Below are positions 25,148 through 32,444 of a DNA stretch of 33,803 nt, one piece after another (positions within the stretch are counted from its first letter, which is position 1; each line of letters opens with the position of its first letter). The notes under the pieces are model-generated. The model worked only from the letters and a program-made list of their open reading frames with translations. It made no database searches and was not told the DNA's origin. Source of the DNA: Desulfohalobiaceae bacterium (lineage in GTDB: Bacteria > Desulfobacterota > Desulfovibrionia > Desulfovibrionales > Desulfothermaceae); the NCBI GenBank assembly GCA_027013815.1, contig JALWFY010000121.1, forward strand, positions 1-33,803, read 5' to 3'. Both the position numbers and the translations under genes were made by a program.

Positions 25148-25210
25148 ATGGATCATAAAGATTTGGATGGATGGAAAAGGGGGTTTTTATTTGAATTAAA
25201 ACGTTTTTAA
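25148..25210 (+). pseudogene. Truncated copy of the four-helix-bundle gene 5' end
   Basis: The first 10 codons (MDHKDLDGWK) match the start of the gene at 27940 (MDHKDLDVWK). The DNA match also covers the AAGG before the ATG and stops after about 34 bases. The frame then runs RGFLFELKRF to a stop. As at 27940, a GTGAA heptamer array lies just upstream. Confidence 0.7.
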
Positions 25211-25292
25211 AAGCATTCTTCTCCTAGTTTTTATGCCATTTGTTTTCATAATTCTCCTTGACCTTTTCGTTCAATTATTATATCCAAAATTT

Positions 25293-25826
25293 ATGCTAGA
25301 TAGCCTAATCACTTCAAAGACTAGGATCAGATTAATTGTCAAATTTTTTTTAAATCCAGGGGTTAGTGCCTATTTGAGAGAACTTGCCTCTGAATTTGGA
25401 GAATCTACTAATAGCCTTAAACAAGAGCTTGATAAGTTATCTAAATCTGGGATCTTGAGCAAAGACGCTGAAGGTAGAGTAATAAAGTATTCTGCCAATA
25501 GAGCTCACCCTCTGTTTCCTGAGCTTACATCAATTGTGCGTAAATATTCTGGTATAGACAAGATTGTGGAAAATGTGCTCAGTCAACTGGGAAAAGTAGA
25601 GAAAGCATATATTGTTGGAGATTATGCAAAAGGTATAGATTCTGGTATAATTGATCTTGTAATAGTTGGAGATGTGGACTTAAGTTATTTGTATAAATTG
25701 ATTACAAAAGTTGAACAATTAATTAAAAGAAAAATAAGGGTACTTGTGATTAAGGCAGAAGAACTAGAAGAGTATGGGAATAAATTAAAGGTAGATGATG
25801 GGATTTTGTTGGTGGGTGCTACTTAA
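25293..25826 (+). CDS. Winged-helix protein with nucleotidyltransferase-like domain
   Basis: This 177-residue protein has two parts. Residues about 1-85 are an ArsR-like winged helix (TSKTRIRLIVKFFLNPG, YLRELASEFGESTNSLKQEL, GILSKDAEGRVIKYSAN). Residues about 95-177 look like a minimal nucleotidyltransferase domain with GDYAKGIDSGIIDLVIVGD, keeping one Asp of the metal site but without a clear Asp-x-Asp pair. It is probably a DNA-binding regulator, perhaps with a degenerate transferase. The frame is open to 25233 but MLDSLITSKTRI fits the family start. No ribosome site is clear for either. Such genes often sit near polysaccharide or mobile regions; the target is unknown. Confidence 0.75.
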   Translation: MLDSLITSKTRIRLIVKFFLNPGVSAYLRELASEFGESTNSLKQELDKLSKSGILSKDAEGRVIKYSANRAHPLFPELTSIVRKYSGIDKIVENVLSQLGKVEKAYIVGDYAKGIDSGIIDLVIVGDVDLSYLYKLITKVEQLIKRKIRVLVIKAEELEEYGNKLKVDDGILLVGAT

Positions 25827-26007
25827 ATCCTAGAAATAGTTAAATTATTTTACAGAGGTGAACCTAGGGCTAAAGGCTAAAGAAAATGAACAGTAAACTG
25901 TGAACAGTGAACTGTAAGTTGTGAAGGGGGGTGTAATAAAGGCTAAGGGCTAAGGGATGAGTAAAAGAGGTTTTAAGAGACTTTAGGTCTGGCAAAAGAG
26001 TGAGGAA
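25827..26007 (+). repeat. Mixed heptamer arrays between 25.83 and 26.0 kb
   Basis: This gap holds GGGCTAAAGGCTAAAG (25868-25883), GTAAACTGTGAACAGTGAAC (25892-25911) and GGCTAAGGGCTAAGGG (25941-25956). The two unit families (GTGAACx and GGCTAAA) lie side by side. No gene is seen. Confidence 0.7.
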
Positions 26008-26037
26008 TTGACTGTTTATATGTATCGGTTATATATA
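26008..26037 (+). promoter_or_regulatory. Candidate sigma-70 promoter of coiled-coil gene 2
   Basis: TTGACT (26008-26013), an 18-base spacer and TATATA (26032-26037) give a plausible promoter about 85 bases before the ATG at 26122. Confidence 0.45.
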
Positions 26038-26121
26038 TCAGGTCTCGAATAACGAATCTTTTTAATAGGTTACACTAATAATAAAAAAAGAGACTTAAAT
26101 AACATAATTAGGGAGCAAAAG

Positions 26122-26604
26122 ATGTCTGAAGAAAAAAAGGAAATGTTTCCCCAAGAGATTCAAACCCTAATAGCAGGGATATTTCCAAATACAAAATTCT
26201 TTGAGACCAAGTTTGAGAATTTACAGATGCAGATTGATATGTTGAGGAGAACGCAAGAAGATTTTAAAGAGGAAATGAGAGATTTAAAACAGGATATGAA
26301 TTATAGGTTCCTGCAAGTAGATAAAAGGTTTGAACAGGTTGATAAAAGATTTTCAGAGATGAAGGAAGATATTGACAGAAGATTTGAGCAAGTTGACAAA
26401 AGATTTGAGCAAGTTGACAGAAGATTTGAGCAGGTAGATAAAAGGTTTGAGCAAATAATAGCATCAATAGATAGGCTTTCTGATAAGTTAGATAAAAGGG
26501 ACACAGAGCATAGAAATTTCACATTAAAGATGTTTTCAATTTCAATAGGGATATCAATCTTAGGAGTTTTAGGAGCATTTTTAAAAACAATGGGAGTGTT
26601 TTAA
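26122..26604 (+). CDS. Tail-anchored coiled-coil protein with RFEQVDK heptads, copy 2
   Basis: This 160-residue paralogue of the protein at 22860 has almost the same N-terminus (65 residues) and C-terminal tail and membrane helix. The central repeat is 46 residues (five heptads and one hendecad) against 92 in copy 1, exactly half, so whole units were gained or lost and the coiled-coil phase is kept. DNA identity outside the repeat is very high, which implies recent duplication or gene conversion. GGGAGC lies before the ATG; a separate promoter is likely. Function unknown. Confidence 0.8.
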   Translation: MSEEKKEMFPQEIQTLIAGIFPNTKFFETKFENLQMQIDMLRRTQEDFKEEMRDLKQDMNYRFLQVDKRFEQVDKRFSEMKEDIDRRFEQVDKRFEQVDRRFEQVDKRFEQIIASIDRLSDKLDKRDTEHRNFTLKMFSISIGISILGVLGAFLKTMGVF

Positions 26605-26608
26605 ATTA

Positions 26609-26750
26609 GGGTGAACGGTGAACTGTGAACTGTGAACGGTGAAGGGTGAAGGATGTAAAGGCTAAAGGCATAAGGCAAAAGGCTAAAGGGGATAGAGGCT
26701 GTAGAGGTTGTATAAGGGGTAAAGGGCGTAGAAGGCGTAGAGGGGGGAGT
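26609..26750 (+). repeat. Three kinds of short-unit arrays after coiled-coil gene 2
   Basis: First GTGAACG/GTGAACT/GTGAAGG units (26610-26652), then AAGGCTAAAGGCATAAGGC and similar (about 26657-26690), then GGCGTAGAAGGCGTAGAG (26725-26742). All are G-rich on the + strand. The first array begins a few bases after the stop codon. Confidence 0.78.
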
Positions 26751-26753
26751 TAG

Positions 26754-26830
26754 TTATGGTTAGTTGCGGAAGAAACTAACCCGTAACTAAACAATGAACT
26801 AACCTGTAATTAACCCGCAACTAACCATAA
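26754..26830. repeat. Perfect 16-bp inverted repeat before the archaeal-type ATPase gene
   Basis: TTATGGTTAGTTGCGG (26754-26769) is the exact reverse complement of CCGCAACTAACCATAA (26815-26830). The 45-bp loop holds AACTAACCCGT-like direct repeats. It could be a leader hairpin or the end of an inserted unit. Confidence 0.7.
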
Positions 26831-26852
26831 ATTCAAAAATAGGAGTCAAGAA

Positions 26853-27896
26853 ATGCCTTTTTATGATCGAGAGGAAGATAAAAGGCGGATGAAGGCGGTG
26901 CTCAGTGGGGAGCCGAACCTTGTTTATTTTGTGTATGGTCCGATCAACAGCGGGAAGACGGCGTTATTGATGAGGGTATTTGAGGAACTGCCCGAGGAAT
27001 ATCGGGTGTTTTATATAAATTTTCGGTGGAGGTATGTAGGAGAAGTAAGGGATTTAATTCAGGTACTTTTTAGAGTGAAAGGGAAAAAGGAGAAGCTTTC
27101 TGTATTTTTGGAGAAGGCTCTAAAAGGCGGAGCAAAGTTGTTTGAGAAGCTTGGCGGGATACCAATACCCGAAGAGGTTTTTGATTTACTTTTCAGGCGG
27201 ACAGAGAGGGCAGAAGATGTATTTGCCTTTTTAAAGGATTATTTTAGTTTAGTGGTTGAGAAAGGGTATAAGCCAGTATTTGTGTTAGATGAGATGCAGA
27301 CCATAAAGGAAGTAATAAACACAGCGGGTAAGCCAGTAATTCATGAGCTATTTAATTTTCTTGTTGGTCTAACAAAGGAGACACACTTGTGTCACTCACT
27401 TTGTGCGACGAGTGATTGTTTGTTTATAGAGGATGTTTATAGTAATGCGAGGCTTGAGGGCAGGGCGGAATATATTTTAGTAGATGATTTGTCGAAAGAG
27501 AAAGCCTTTGAGGTTTATGAGGAGTTTGGTTTTAGAGAGAAAGAGAGAGTATGGGAATATATAGGTGGAAAGTTTGGAGATATGATAAGGCTTTATGAGA
27601 AGGAAAAAAGTGGCCTAGAGGAAGGGGAGGCCTTAGAGGAGCTATGGCGAGATGAGGTTGGGAAATTGAGGATGATAGAAGGAGATATTTTTGAGAGGTA
27701 CGAGGAAGCCGAAGCCCTTTGGGAGTATTTGGGAAAATTTGGGGAAGTTTGGGAGCGTCCTGTGAGTATCAGGAAGGAGAAGAAGTTCATGTTTTTTTGG
27801 GTAGATAAGAACATTTTATTTTACAACCCGGTGAGGGGCACAATCAGGCCGCAGGGGAGGCTGATCCAGAGGGCGATAGGGGAGATAGTGAAATAA
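26853..27896 (+). CDS. Archaeal-type P-loop ATPase
   Basis: This 347-residue protein starts MPFYDREEDKRRMKAVLSGE and has Walker A VYGPINSGKTALL (about 26-38) and Walker B PVFVLDEMQTI (about 145-155). The overall form (N-terminal ATPase, helical C-terminal part with a winged-helix-like end) fits the archaeal ATPase family (ATPase_2) common in hyperthermophiles and some thermophilic bacteria. AGGAG precedes the ATG. It uses more G+C and more CGG codons than its neighbours, a sign of transfer. It is framed by an inverted repeat upstream and a heptamer array that begins at its stop codon. Function in this family is not established. Confidence 0.8.
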   Translation: MPFYDREEDKRRMKAVLSGEPNLVYFVYGPINSGKTALLMRVFEELPEEYRVFYINFRWRYVGEVRDLIQVLFRVKGKKEKLSVFLEKALKGGAKLFEKLGGIPIPEEVFDLLFRRTERAEDVFAFLKDYFSLVVEKGYKPVFVLDEMQTIKEVINTAGKPVIHELFNFLVGLTKETHLCHSLCATSDCLFIEDVYSNARLEGRAEYILVDDLSKEKAFEVYEEFGFREKERVWEYIGGKFGDMIRLYEKEKSGLEEGEALEELWRDEVGKLRMIEGDIFERYEEAEALWEYLGKFGEVWERPVSIRKEKKFMFFWVDKNILFYNPVRGTIRPQGRLIQRAIGEIVK

Positions 27897-27932
27897 GTGA
27901 ACTGTGAACGGTGAACTGTGAACTGTGAGTGG
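27897..27932 (+). repeat. Heptamer array between the ATPase and four-helix genes
   Basis: Five tandem units (GTGAACT, GTGAACG, GTGAACT, GTGAACT, GTGAGTG) begin 1-2 bases after the ATPase stop and run to the ribosome site of the next gene. Confidence 0.8.
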
Positions 27933-27939
27933 TAAAAGG

Positions 27940-28317
27940 ATGGATCATAAAGATTTAGATGTATGGAAATATAGTATAGATTTTGTGATGGATGTCTATA
28001 AAATTACATTGGATTTTCCAAGAGAAGAAGTTTACGGCTTAACAAGTCAAATAAAAAGGTCTGCAGTATCAGTGCCTTCTAATATTGCTGAAGGATTAGC
28101 CAGGCAGACAAAAAAAGAACAAATCCAGTTTTTGTATATAGCTTTAGGTTCATTGTCAGAATTAGAAACACAATTAATTATCTCTAAAAAACTGGGGTTT
28201 CTTCAAGAAACTGCTTATAATGATATGCAATTTAAAATAGAACGTATAAGAAAATTATTAACTGGTTTAATAAAATATCAGAAAAGAAGTCTAAAACGCG
28301 TGAACGGTGATCTGTGA
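27940..28317 (+). CDS. Four-helix-bundle protein (S23 / 23S rRNA intervening-sequence type)
   Basis: This 125-residue all-helical protein starts MDHKDLDVWKYSIDFVMDVY. SQIKRSAVSVPSNIAEGLAR is the family hallmark. Members are known from 23S rRNA intervening sequences and as free genes; the accessory protein Avd of diversity-generating retroelements has the same fold. ATG 27940 is chosen because MDHKDL is the usual start and is also kept in the truncated copy at 25148; an earlier in-frame GTG at 27925 lies in the repeat array. The last six codons (RVNGDL) and stop are made of GTGAACG-type repeat DNA, so the C-terminus was added or replaced by the array. No rRNA or reverse transcriptase is near. 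Confidence 0.85.
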   Translation: MDHKDLDVWKYSIDFVMDVYKITLDFPREEVYGLTSQIKRSAVSVPSNIAEGLARQTKKEQIQFLYIALGSLSELETQLIISKKLGFLQETAYNDMQFKIERIRKLLTGLIKYQKRSLKRVNGDL

Positions 28318-28448
28318 ACGGTGAACGGTGAAAAGTGAACGGACATGATGCGTGAATGGTAAACGGTGAACAGTGATTGGTGAAAGGTAAGGTAAAATGT
28401 AAATTTTGATGACAGCTTACAATTCACGGTTCACAGATCACAGTTCAC
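28300..28448. repeat. Long inverted repeat built of heptamers
   Basis: The arms 28300-28325 and 28423-28448 are reverse complements at 24 of 26 positions. The left arm covers the four-helix stop codon; the right arm (TTCACGG, TTCACAG units) is the only array in the window with the C-rich strand on +. The 97-bp loop holds more units (GTGAACG, GTGAATG, GTAAACG, GTGAACA). RNA from here could fold into a long hairpin just before the flippase fragment. Confidence 0.8.
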
Positions 28449-28470
28449 AGTTCACCATAAAGGAGATTTC

Positions 28471-28758
28471 ATGCTAACTAACCTTACGGCTAAATTTCGG
28501 GAAAAGCTGAACTCAGATACCCACTTTGCGGAGCTCATAAAGGGTTCTGGAATTGCTTTTGTTTTAAGGATTGTTGGAATAATCGCCGGGTACGTTTTCA
28601 CTCTGTTTGTTACGAGAACTCTAGGGGCAAAGGCCTGGGGGATTTTCGCTCTATCATTGGTTGTGCTTCAGATAGCTTCTGTTATTGGAAGGTTGGGGAT
28701 GGATACAGCTCTTTTGAGATTTACTGCTGAGTATACAGCGAAAGGGGAAAGTATTTAG
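28471..28758 (+). pseudogene. 5' fragment of a polysaccharide flippase (Wzx/MATE-like), A
   Basis: Ninety-five codons match the start of oligosaccharide flippases: two hydrophobic helices with IKGSGIAFVLRIVGIIAGY, VTRTLGAKAWGIFALSLVV and [15 protein letters not shown]. Full proteins have more than 400 residues and about 12-14 helices. The frame stops right after KGE, where a full gene would go on. AAAGGAG lies before ATG 28471. The stop (TAG) overlaps the GTG of a second flippase fragment by one base. G+C is higher than in the genes from 30.2 kb on. Confidence 0.78.
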
Positions 28759-29063
28759 TGGCAAGGAGAATTCTAAATATAAAACTTAGTGCTGATAAAA
28801 GGCGTCTTTTGGAAAACTTTTTTTCGCTATCGGTTCTTCAAGGCGCCAATTATATTCTTCCTTTAATTACTCTACGTTATTTTGTAAGAGTTTCAGGGCT
28901 TGAAAGGTTTGGGCTCAAAGCATTTGATCAAGCTTTTATTCAATATTTTAATATCCTAACAGATTATGGATTCAATTTGTCAGTTACAAGGGAAATTTCC
29001 ATATATCAAGAGAAAAAAATTGGTTGGCTTAATGGTCAACTTTTGGATATGTTAATAGAATAA
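28758..29063 (+). pseudogene. 5' fragment of a second polysaccharide flippase, B
   Basis: A 101-codon frame from GTG 28758 reads [40 protein letters not shown] and [10 protein letters not shown], the N-terminal region of a different flippase subfamily. It then diverges ([14 protein letters not shown]) and stops; the remaining roughly 300 residues are absent. GGGGAAAG precedes the GTG. Two different flippase 5' ends in tandem without 3' parts suggest repeated deletions or cassette exchange at this edge of the locus. Confidence 0.75.
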
Positions 29064-29099
29064 ATTTTTTTTCCATATGCTTTTTAAGCAGGAGGTAAT

Positions 29100-30050
29100 A
29101 TGAAAAAACGTATTCTCGTAACTGGCGGGGGAGGATTTATAGGTAGTCACTTGTGTGGGAGGGTTTTAAAAGAAGGACATGAAGTTTTGTGTGTGGATAA
29201 TTTCTTTACAGGTAGTAAGAGAAATATTGTTCATTTAATGGATGATCCATATTTTGAAATTCTCAGGCATGATATCTGTTTTCCTCTTTATGTAGAGGTA
29301 GATGAGATTTACAATCTCGCCTGTCCTGCAAGCCCGGTTCATTATCAAAAGGATCCGGTACAAACTACTAAAGTTTCTGTCTTAGGAAGTATAAATATGC
29401 TGGGGTTAGCCAAAAGGCTCAAAATTAAGATTCTTCAAGCATCCACTAGCGAGGTTTATGGAGATCCCGAGATTCATCCCCAGCCAGAAACTTACTGGGG
29501 AAATGTAAACCCTACTGGTCCGCGCGCCTGCTACGATGAAGGAAAGAGGTGTGCGGAGACTTTGTTCTTTGATTATCACCGACAGCATAAAATCAAAATC
29601 AAGGTGGTAAGGATTTTCAATACCTATGGTCCCAGGATGCATCCGAACGATGGCCGGGTGATGAGCAATTTTATTGTTCAGGCGCTTAAAAACGAGTCTA
29701 TTACAGTTTACGGAGATGGAACGCAGACAAGAAGCTTTTGTTATGTGGATGATATGGTGGAGGGGATAATAAAGATGATGAATAGTCCCGACGATTTTAC
29801 AGGTCCTGTAAATCTTGGGAATCCGGAGGAATATAGGATTATAGATCTTGCCGAGAAGATTATAGATCTTACGGGATCGAGGAGCAAAATTGTGTTTAAG
29901 CCATTACCTCAGGACGATCCAAAGAGGAGACGCCCTGATATTACCCTTGCTAAGAAAAAACTTGTGTGGGAACCAAAAACGCCGGTAAAGGAAGGTTTAA
30001 ATAAGACCATAGCTTATTTTGAAGAGCTTATGCGAAAACGAGAGCTTTAA
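29100..30050 (+). CDS. UDP-glucuronate decarboxylase (UDP-xylose synthase)
   Basis: It converts UDP-glucuronate to UDP-xylose with bound NAD+. This 316-residue protein is an extended short-chain dehydrogenase. GGGGFIGS (9-16) binds NAD, the catalytic set is Thr116/Ser117/Glu118 (STSEVYGD) with Tyr145 and Lys149 (ACYDEGK), and [20 protein letters not shown] and [19 protein letters not shown] are decarboxylase marks that separate it from dTDP-glucose dehydratases. GGAGG lies 4 bases before the ATG. It has more G+C (CCG, GCG, CGC codons) than galE and later genes, so it was probably acquired separately. It supplies a pentose donor for the surface glycan. It lacks the ArnA formyltransferase part. 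Confidence 0.92.
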   Translation: MKKRILVTGGGGFIGSHLCGRVLKEGHEVLCVDNFFTGSKRNIVHLMDDPYFEILRHDICFPLYVEVDEIYNLACPASPVHYQKDPVQTTKVSVLGSINMLGLAKRLKIKILQASTSEVYGDPEIHPQPETYWGNVNPTGPRACYDEGKRCAETLFFDYHRQHKIKIKVVRIFNTYGPRMHPNDGRVMSNFIVQALKNESITVYGDGTQTRSFCYVDDMVEGIIKMMNSPDDFTGPVNLGNPEEYRIIDLAEKIIDLTGSRSKIVFKPLPQDDPKRRRPDITLAKKKLVWEPKTPVKEGLNKTIAYFEELMRKREL

Positions 30051-30277
30051 ACTTTTTCCCTATTCAGGGGCTCTATATTTTAGGTTTAGTAATAAGTCAA
30101 AGAAATGGAGCGAGGTGTATTTCGTTTGATGTTGATGATCTTAAAAAAATAATGTTGTCATAAAGGAGAGGAAATAGAATATATGCAGAGTTTATAACTG
30201 ATAAAACAAAATCGTTAAAACCAAAAAAAAAGCTGAAAGATTATATAAATTTAAAAAGATAATAATTGGAGTGATAA
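30051..30277. other. Short spacer with unrecognised coding-like scraps
   Basis: One + strand frame (about 30090-30258) reads LVISQRNGARCISFDVDDLK, a stop at 30160-30162, then RIYAEFITDKTKSLKP and a stop. It looks like decayed coding sequence, but I do not recognise the family. No promoter or terminator is clear. The composition changes across this gap from the richer uxs to the very AT-rich galE. Confidence 0.3.
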
Positions 30278-31249
30278 ATGATTTTAATAGTAGGTGGAGC
30301 AGGTTATATAGGAAGTCATATAAATAAATTATTAAATCAGCAAGGATATGAAACTATTGTTTTTGATAACTTAATATATGGTCATAGAGAGGCAGTAAAA
30401 GGGTCAGAATTTGTTTTAGGAGATTTAAATAATATTGAACAGATAAGATTAGTCTTTAAAAAATATAAAATTGATGCAGTTATGCATTTTGCTGCTTTTG
30501 CTTATGTTGGTGAATCAGTTGTCAAACCTGAAAAATATTATATTAACAATGTAAGCAATAGTCTAAATCTATTGCAAGTAATGAGAGAGTTTAATTGTAA
30601 ATACTTTATCTTTTCATCTTCTTGTGCAACTTATGGAGAGCCTCAATATATCCCCATAGATGAAAAACATCCACAAAATCCAATCAATCCATATGGACAA
30701 AGTAAATTAATGGTAGAAAGGATATTAGAAGATTATTCTAATGCATATGGCTTAAAATATGTAAGTTTAAGATATTTCAATGCAGCCGGAGCTGATATTG
30801 ATACAGAAATAGGAGAAAACCATAACCCTGAAACCCATCTAATACCTTTAATACTTGATACAGCTCTTGGGATAAGAGAAGATATAAAAGTCTTTGGTAC
30901 ACATTATGATACACCAGATGGAAGCGCAATTAGGGATTATATTCATGTAATGGATCTAGCAGATGCTCATATATTAGCACTTGAGTATTTGAAGAGAGGC
31001 GGAAAATCAGATGTTTTTAATTTAGGCAATGGAAATGGATATTCTGTTTTTGAAATTATAGAAATGGTAAGAAAAATTGCTCAAAAAAACTTTAAGGTAA
31101 CTATAACAGATAGAAGAGCAGGGGATCCTGCAAAATTAATAGGGGATGCAACAAAAGCAAAAAAAGTATTAGGTTGGAAACCTAAATATTTTGAATTGGA
31201 AACTATTATAAGTACAGCTTGGAAATGGCATAAAAAGCTAAAAAAATGA
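30278..31249 (+). CDS. galE: UDP-glucose 4-epimerase
   Basis: It interconverts UDP-glucose and UDP-galactose. This 323-residue extended SDR enzyme has GGAGYIGS (6-13) for NAD, FSSSCATYGEP with Thr118, and Tyr139/Lys143 in NPYGQSK; RDYIHVMDLADAH and FNLGNGNGYS are typical GalE motifs. GGAG precedes the ATG. Its product feeds the UDP-galactopyranose mutase encoded two genes on, so the two together make UDP-galactofuranose. It begins a very AT-rich set in one orientation with short gaps (galE-GT4-glf-flippase). Confidence 0.94.
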   Translation: MILIVGGAGYIGSHINKLLNQQGYETIVFDNLIYGHREAVKGSEFVLGDLNNIEQIRLVFKKYKIDAVMHFAAFAYVGESVVKPEKYYINNVSNSLNLLQVMREFNCKYFIFSSSCATYGEPQYIPIDEKHPQNPINPYGQSKLMVERILEDYSNAYGLKYVSLRYFNAAGADIDTEIGENHNPETHLIPLILDTALGIREDIKVFGTHYDTPDGSAIRDYIHVMDLADAHILALEYLKRGGKSDVFNLGNGNGYSVFEIIEMVRKIAQKNFKVTITDRRAGDPAKLIGDATKAKKVLGWKPKYFELETIISTAWKWHKKLKK

Positions 31250-31289
31250 AATATAATTTGTGAAATAAATCTAAAAAAAGGATATATCA

Positions 31290-32444
31290 ATGAAAATACT
31301 TCATATATATAGGGATTTATGGGGAGAAGGAGGGGTTCCTCATGAAGCAATGTCTTTAATTAAAGAACAGATGGAATTGGGAATGGACATTTACACTATT
31401 TCTTCAAATGATTCTAAAAAAAAAGTGCCATCTCAATTTATAGAGGTAAAAGAAAATGTAGAAGCTCATGAAATTGGTAAGTTTACTAATGTAAAGAAAA
31501 TGATTAGAAAGATAAAACCTGATATAATTCACTGTTATTCTCTTGGTATTCCAGAGCATACTATTTGGTTTCTTTTTTTGAAAGAATTGAACATACCAAT
31601 TTTTTTATCGTTTCATGGAATACTTAATCCATATTTGTTAAAGAAAAGATTTGGGGGTAAATTAAATACACCTCTTCATTATTTATTGAAATTAATTTAT
31701 AGAAAAATATTTGATAAAAATTTGTTGAAACTGTGTTCAGGTTTTCATCTTTTATCAGAATTTGAGAAAAATTTATTGTCTTCTTTTATAAATTTGGAAA
31801 AAAAAGTAACTATTATTATGCCAAATGGAGTAGATTTGGAGTTTGATTATGGAATTAATAAAAAAAACAATTATAAAAAAAATAATGAGATTACTTTTTT
31901 GTATATTGGAAGAATAGACATATATCAAAAAGGATTAGATATTGTATTAAACGCATTTAAAAAGATTCAATTAAAAACTCCTTTAAAGTTAAATTTAATT
32001 ATAGCAGGACCATCTGTTAAATTTAATACCTATATATTAAAAAGAAAAACTGATAACTTAAAATTAAAAAATGTTACTTTTTTAGATTATGTAAATGACA
32101 AAAAGAAGGCAAAATTATTTGAAAAAGCTGATTATTTTTTACATATTTCAAGATTTGAAGGTATGGCAAGAGCTGCTCGAGAAGCAATTGCTAATAATAT
32201 TCCTTTAATTGCAAGTTATGAAAGTAATTTTGGATCTTGGGTAGAAAAATATAATCTTGGTTTTGCTTGTAATGTTAGTAGTGAAAGTTTAATTAATGCA
32301 TTAGAAAAAGCTATTAGTATTAATAATAAATATAATTTATTAGTTAATAATGTAATATCTTATAAAAAAAAGTATAATTGGAAATATGTAGCTGAAAATA
32401 TTGTTAATGCTTACAAAGAATGTTTAAAAAGGATAAAGCTATGA
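31290..32444 (+). CDS. Glycosyltransferase, GT4 family (GT-B fold)
   Basis: This 384-residue cytosolic or membrane-associated glycosyltransferase has an N-terminal Rossmann half with HIYRDLWGEGGVPHEAMSL and PDIIHCYSLGIPEH. The donor-binding half has LYIGRIDIYQKGLDIVL and the E-x7-E motif in FEGMARAAREAIANNIPLI. Donor and acceptor sugar cannot be told; galactofuranose or xylose are possible from the neighbours. AAGGAT precedes the ATG. The stop overlaps the start of glf (ATGA), so translation is coupled. Very AT-rich with many AAA and AAT codons. Confidence 0.9.
   Translation: MKILHIYRDLWGEGGVPHEAMSLIKEQMELGMDIYTISSNDSKKKVPSQFIEVKENVEAHEIGKFTNVKKMIRKIKPDIIHCYSLGIPEHTIWFLFLKELNIPIFLSFHGILNPYLLKKRFGGKLNTPLHYLLKLIYRKIFDKNLLKLCSGFHLLSEFEKNLLSSFINLEKKVTIIMPNGVDLEFDYGINKKNNYKKNNEITFLYIGRIDIYQKGLDIVLNAFKKIQLKTPLKLNLIIAGPSVKFNTYILKRKTDNLKLKNVTFLDYVNDKKKAKLFEKADYFLHISRFEGMARAAREAIANNIPLIASYESNFGSWVEKYNLGFACNVSSESLINALEKAISINNKYNLLVNNVISYKKKYNWKYVAENIVNAYKECLKRIKL

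Noticed and set aside
25211-25292. Small - strand gene MKTNGIKTRRRMLLKTF
   Set aside because: It has an AAGGAG-like site but only 17 codons and no family features, so it cannot be told from chance.
26605-26750. CRISPR array made of heptamers
   Set aside because: Units are 7 bp, tandem and degenerate, without spacers of constant length.
27940-28317. rRNA intervening sequence or diversity-generating retroelement
   Set aside because: No 23S rRNA, reverse transcriptase or template/variable repeat pair is seen near the four-helix gene.
32420-32440. Earlier in-frame Met for glf
   Set aside because: It lies inside the glycosyltransferase gene; ATG 32441 forms an ATGA overlap and gives the normal 367-residue protein.
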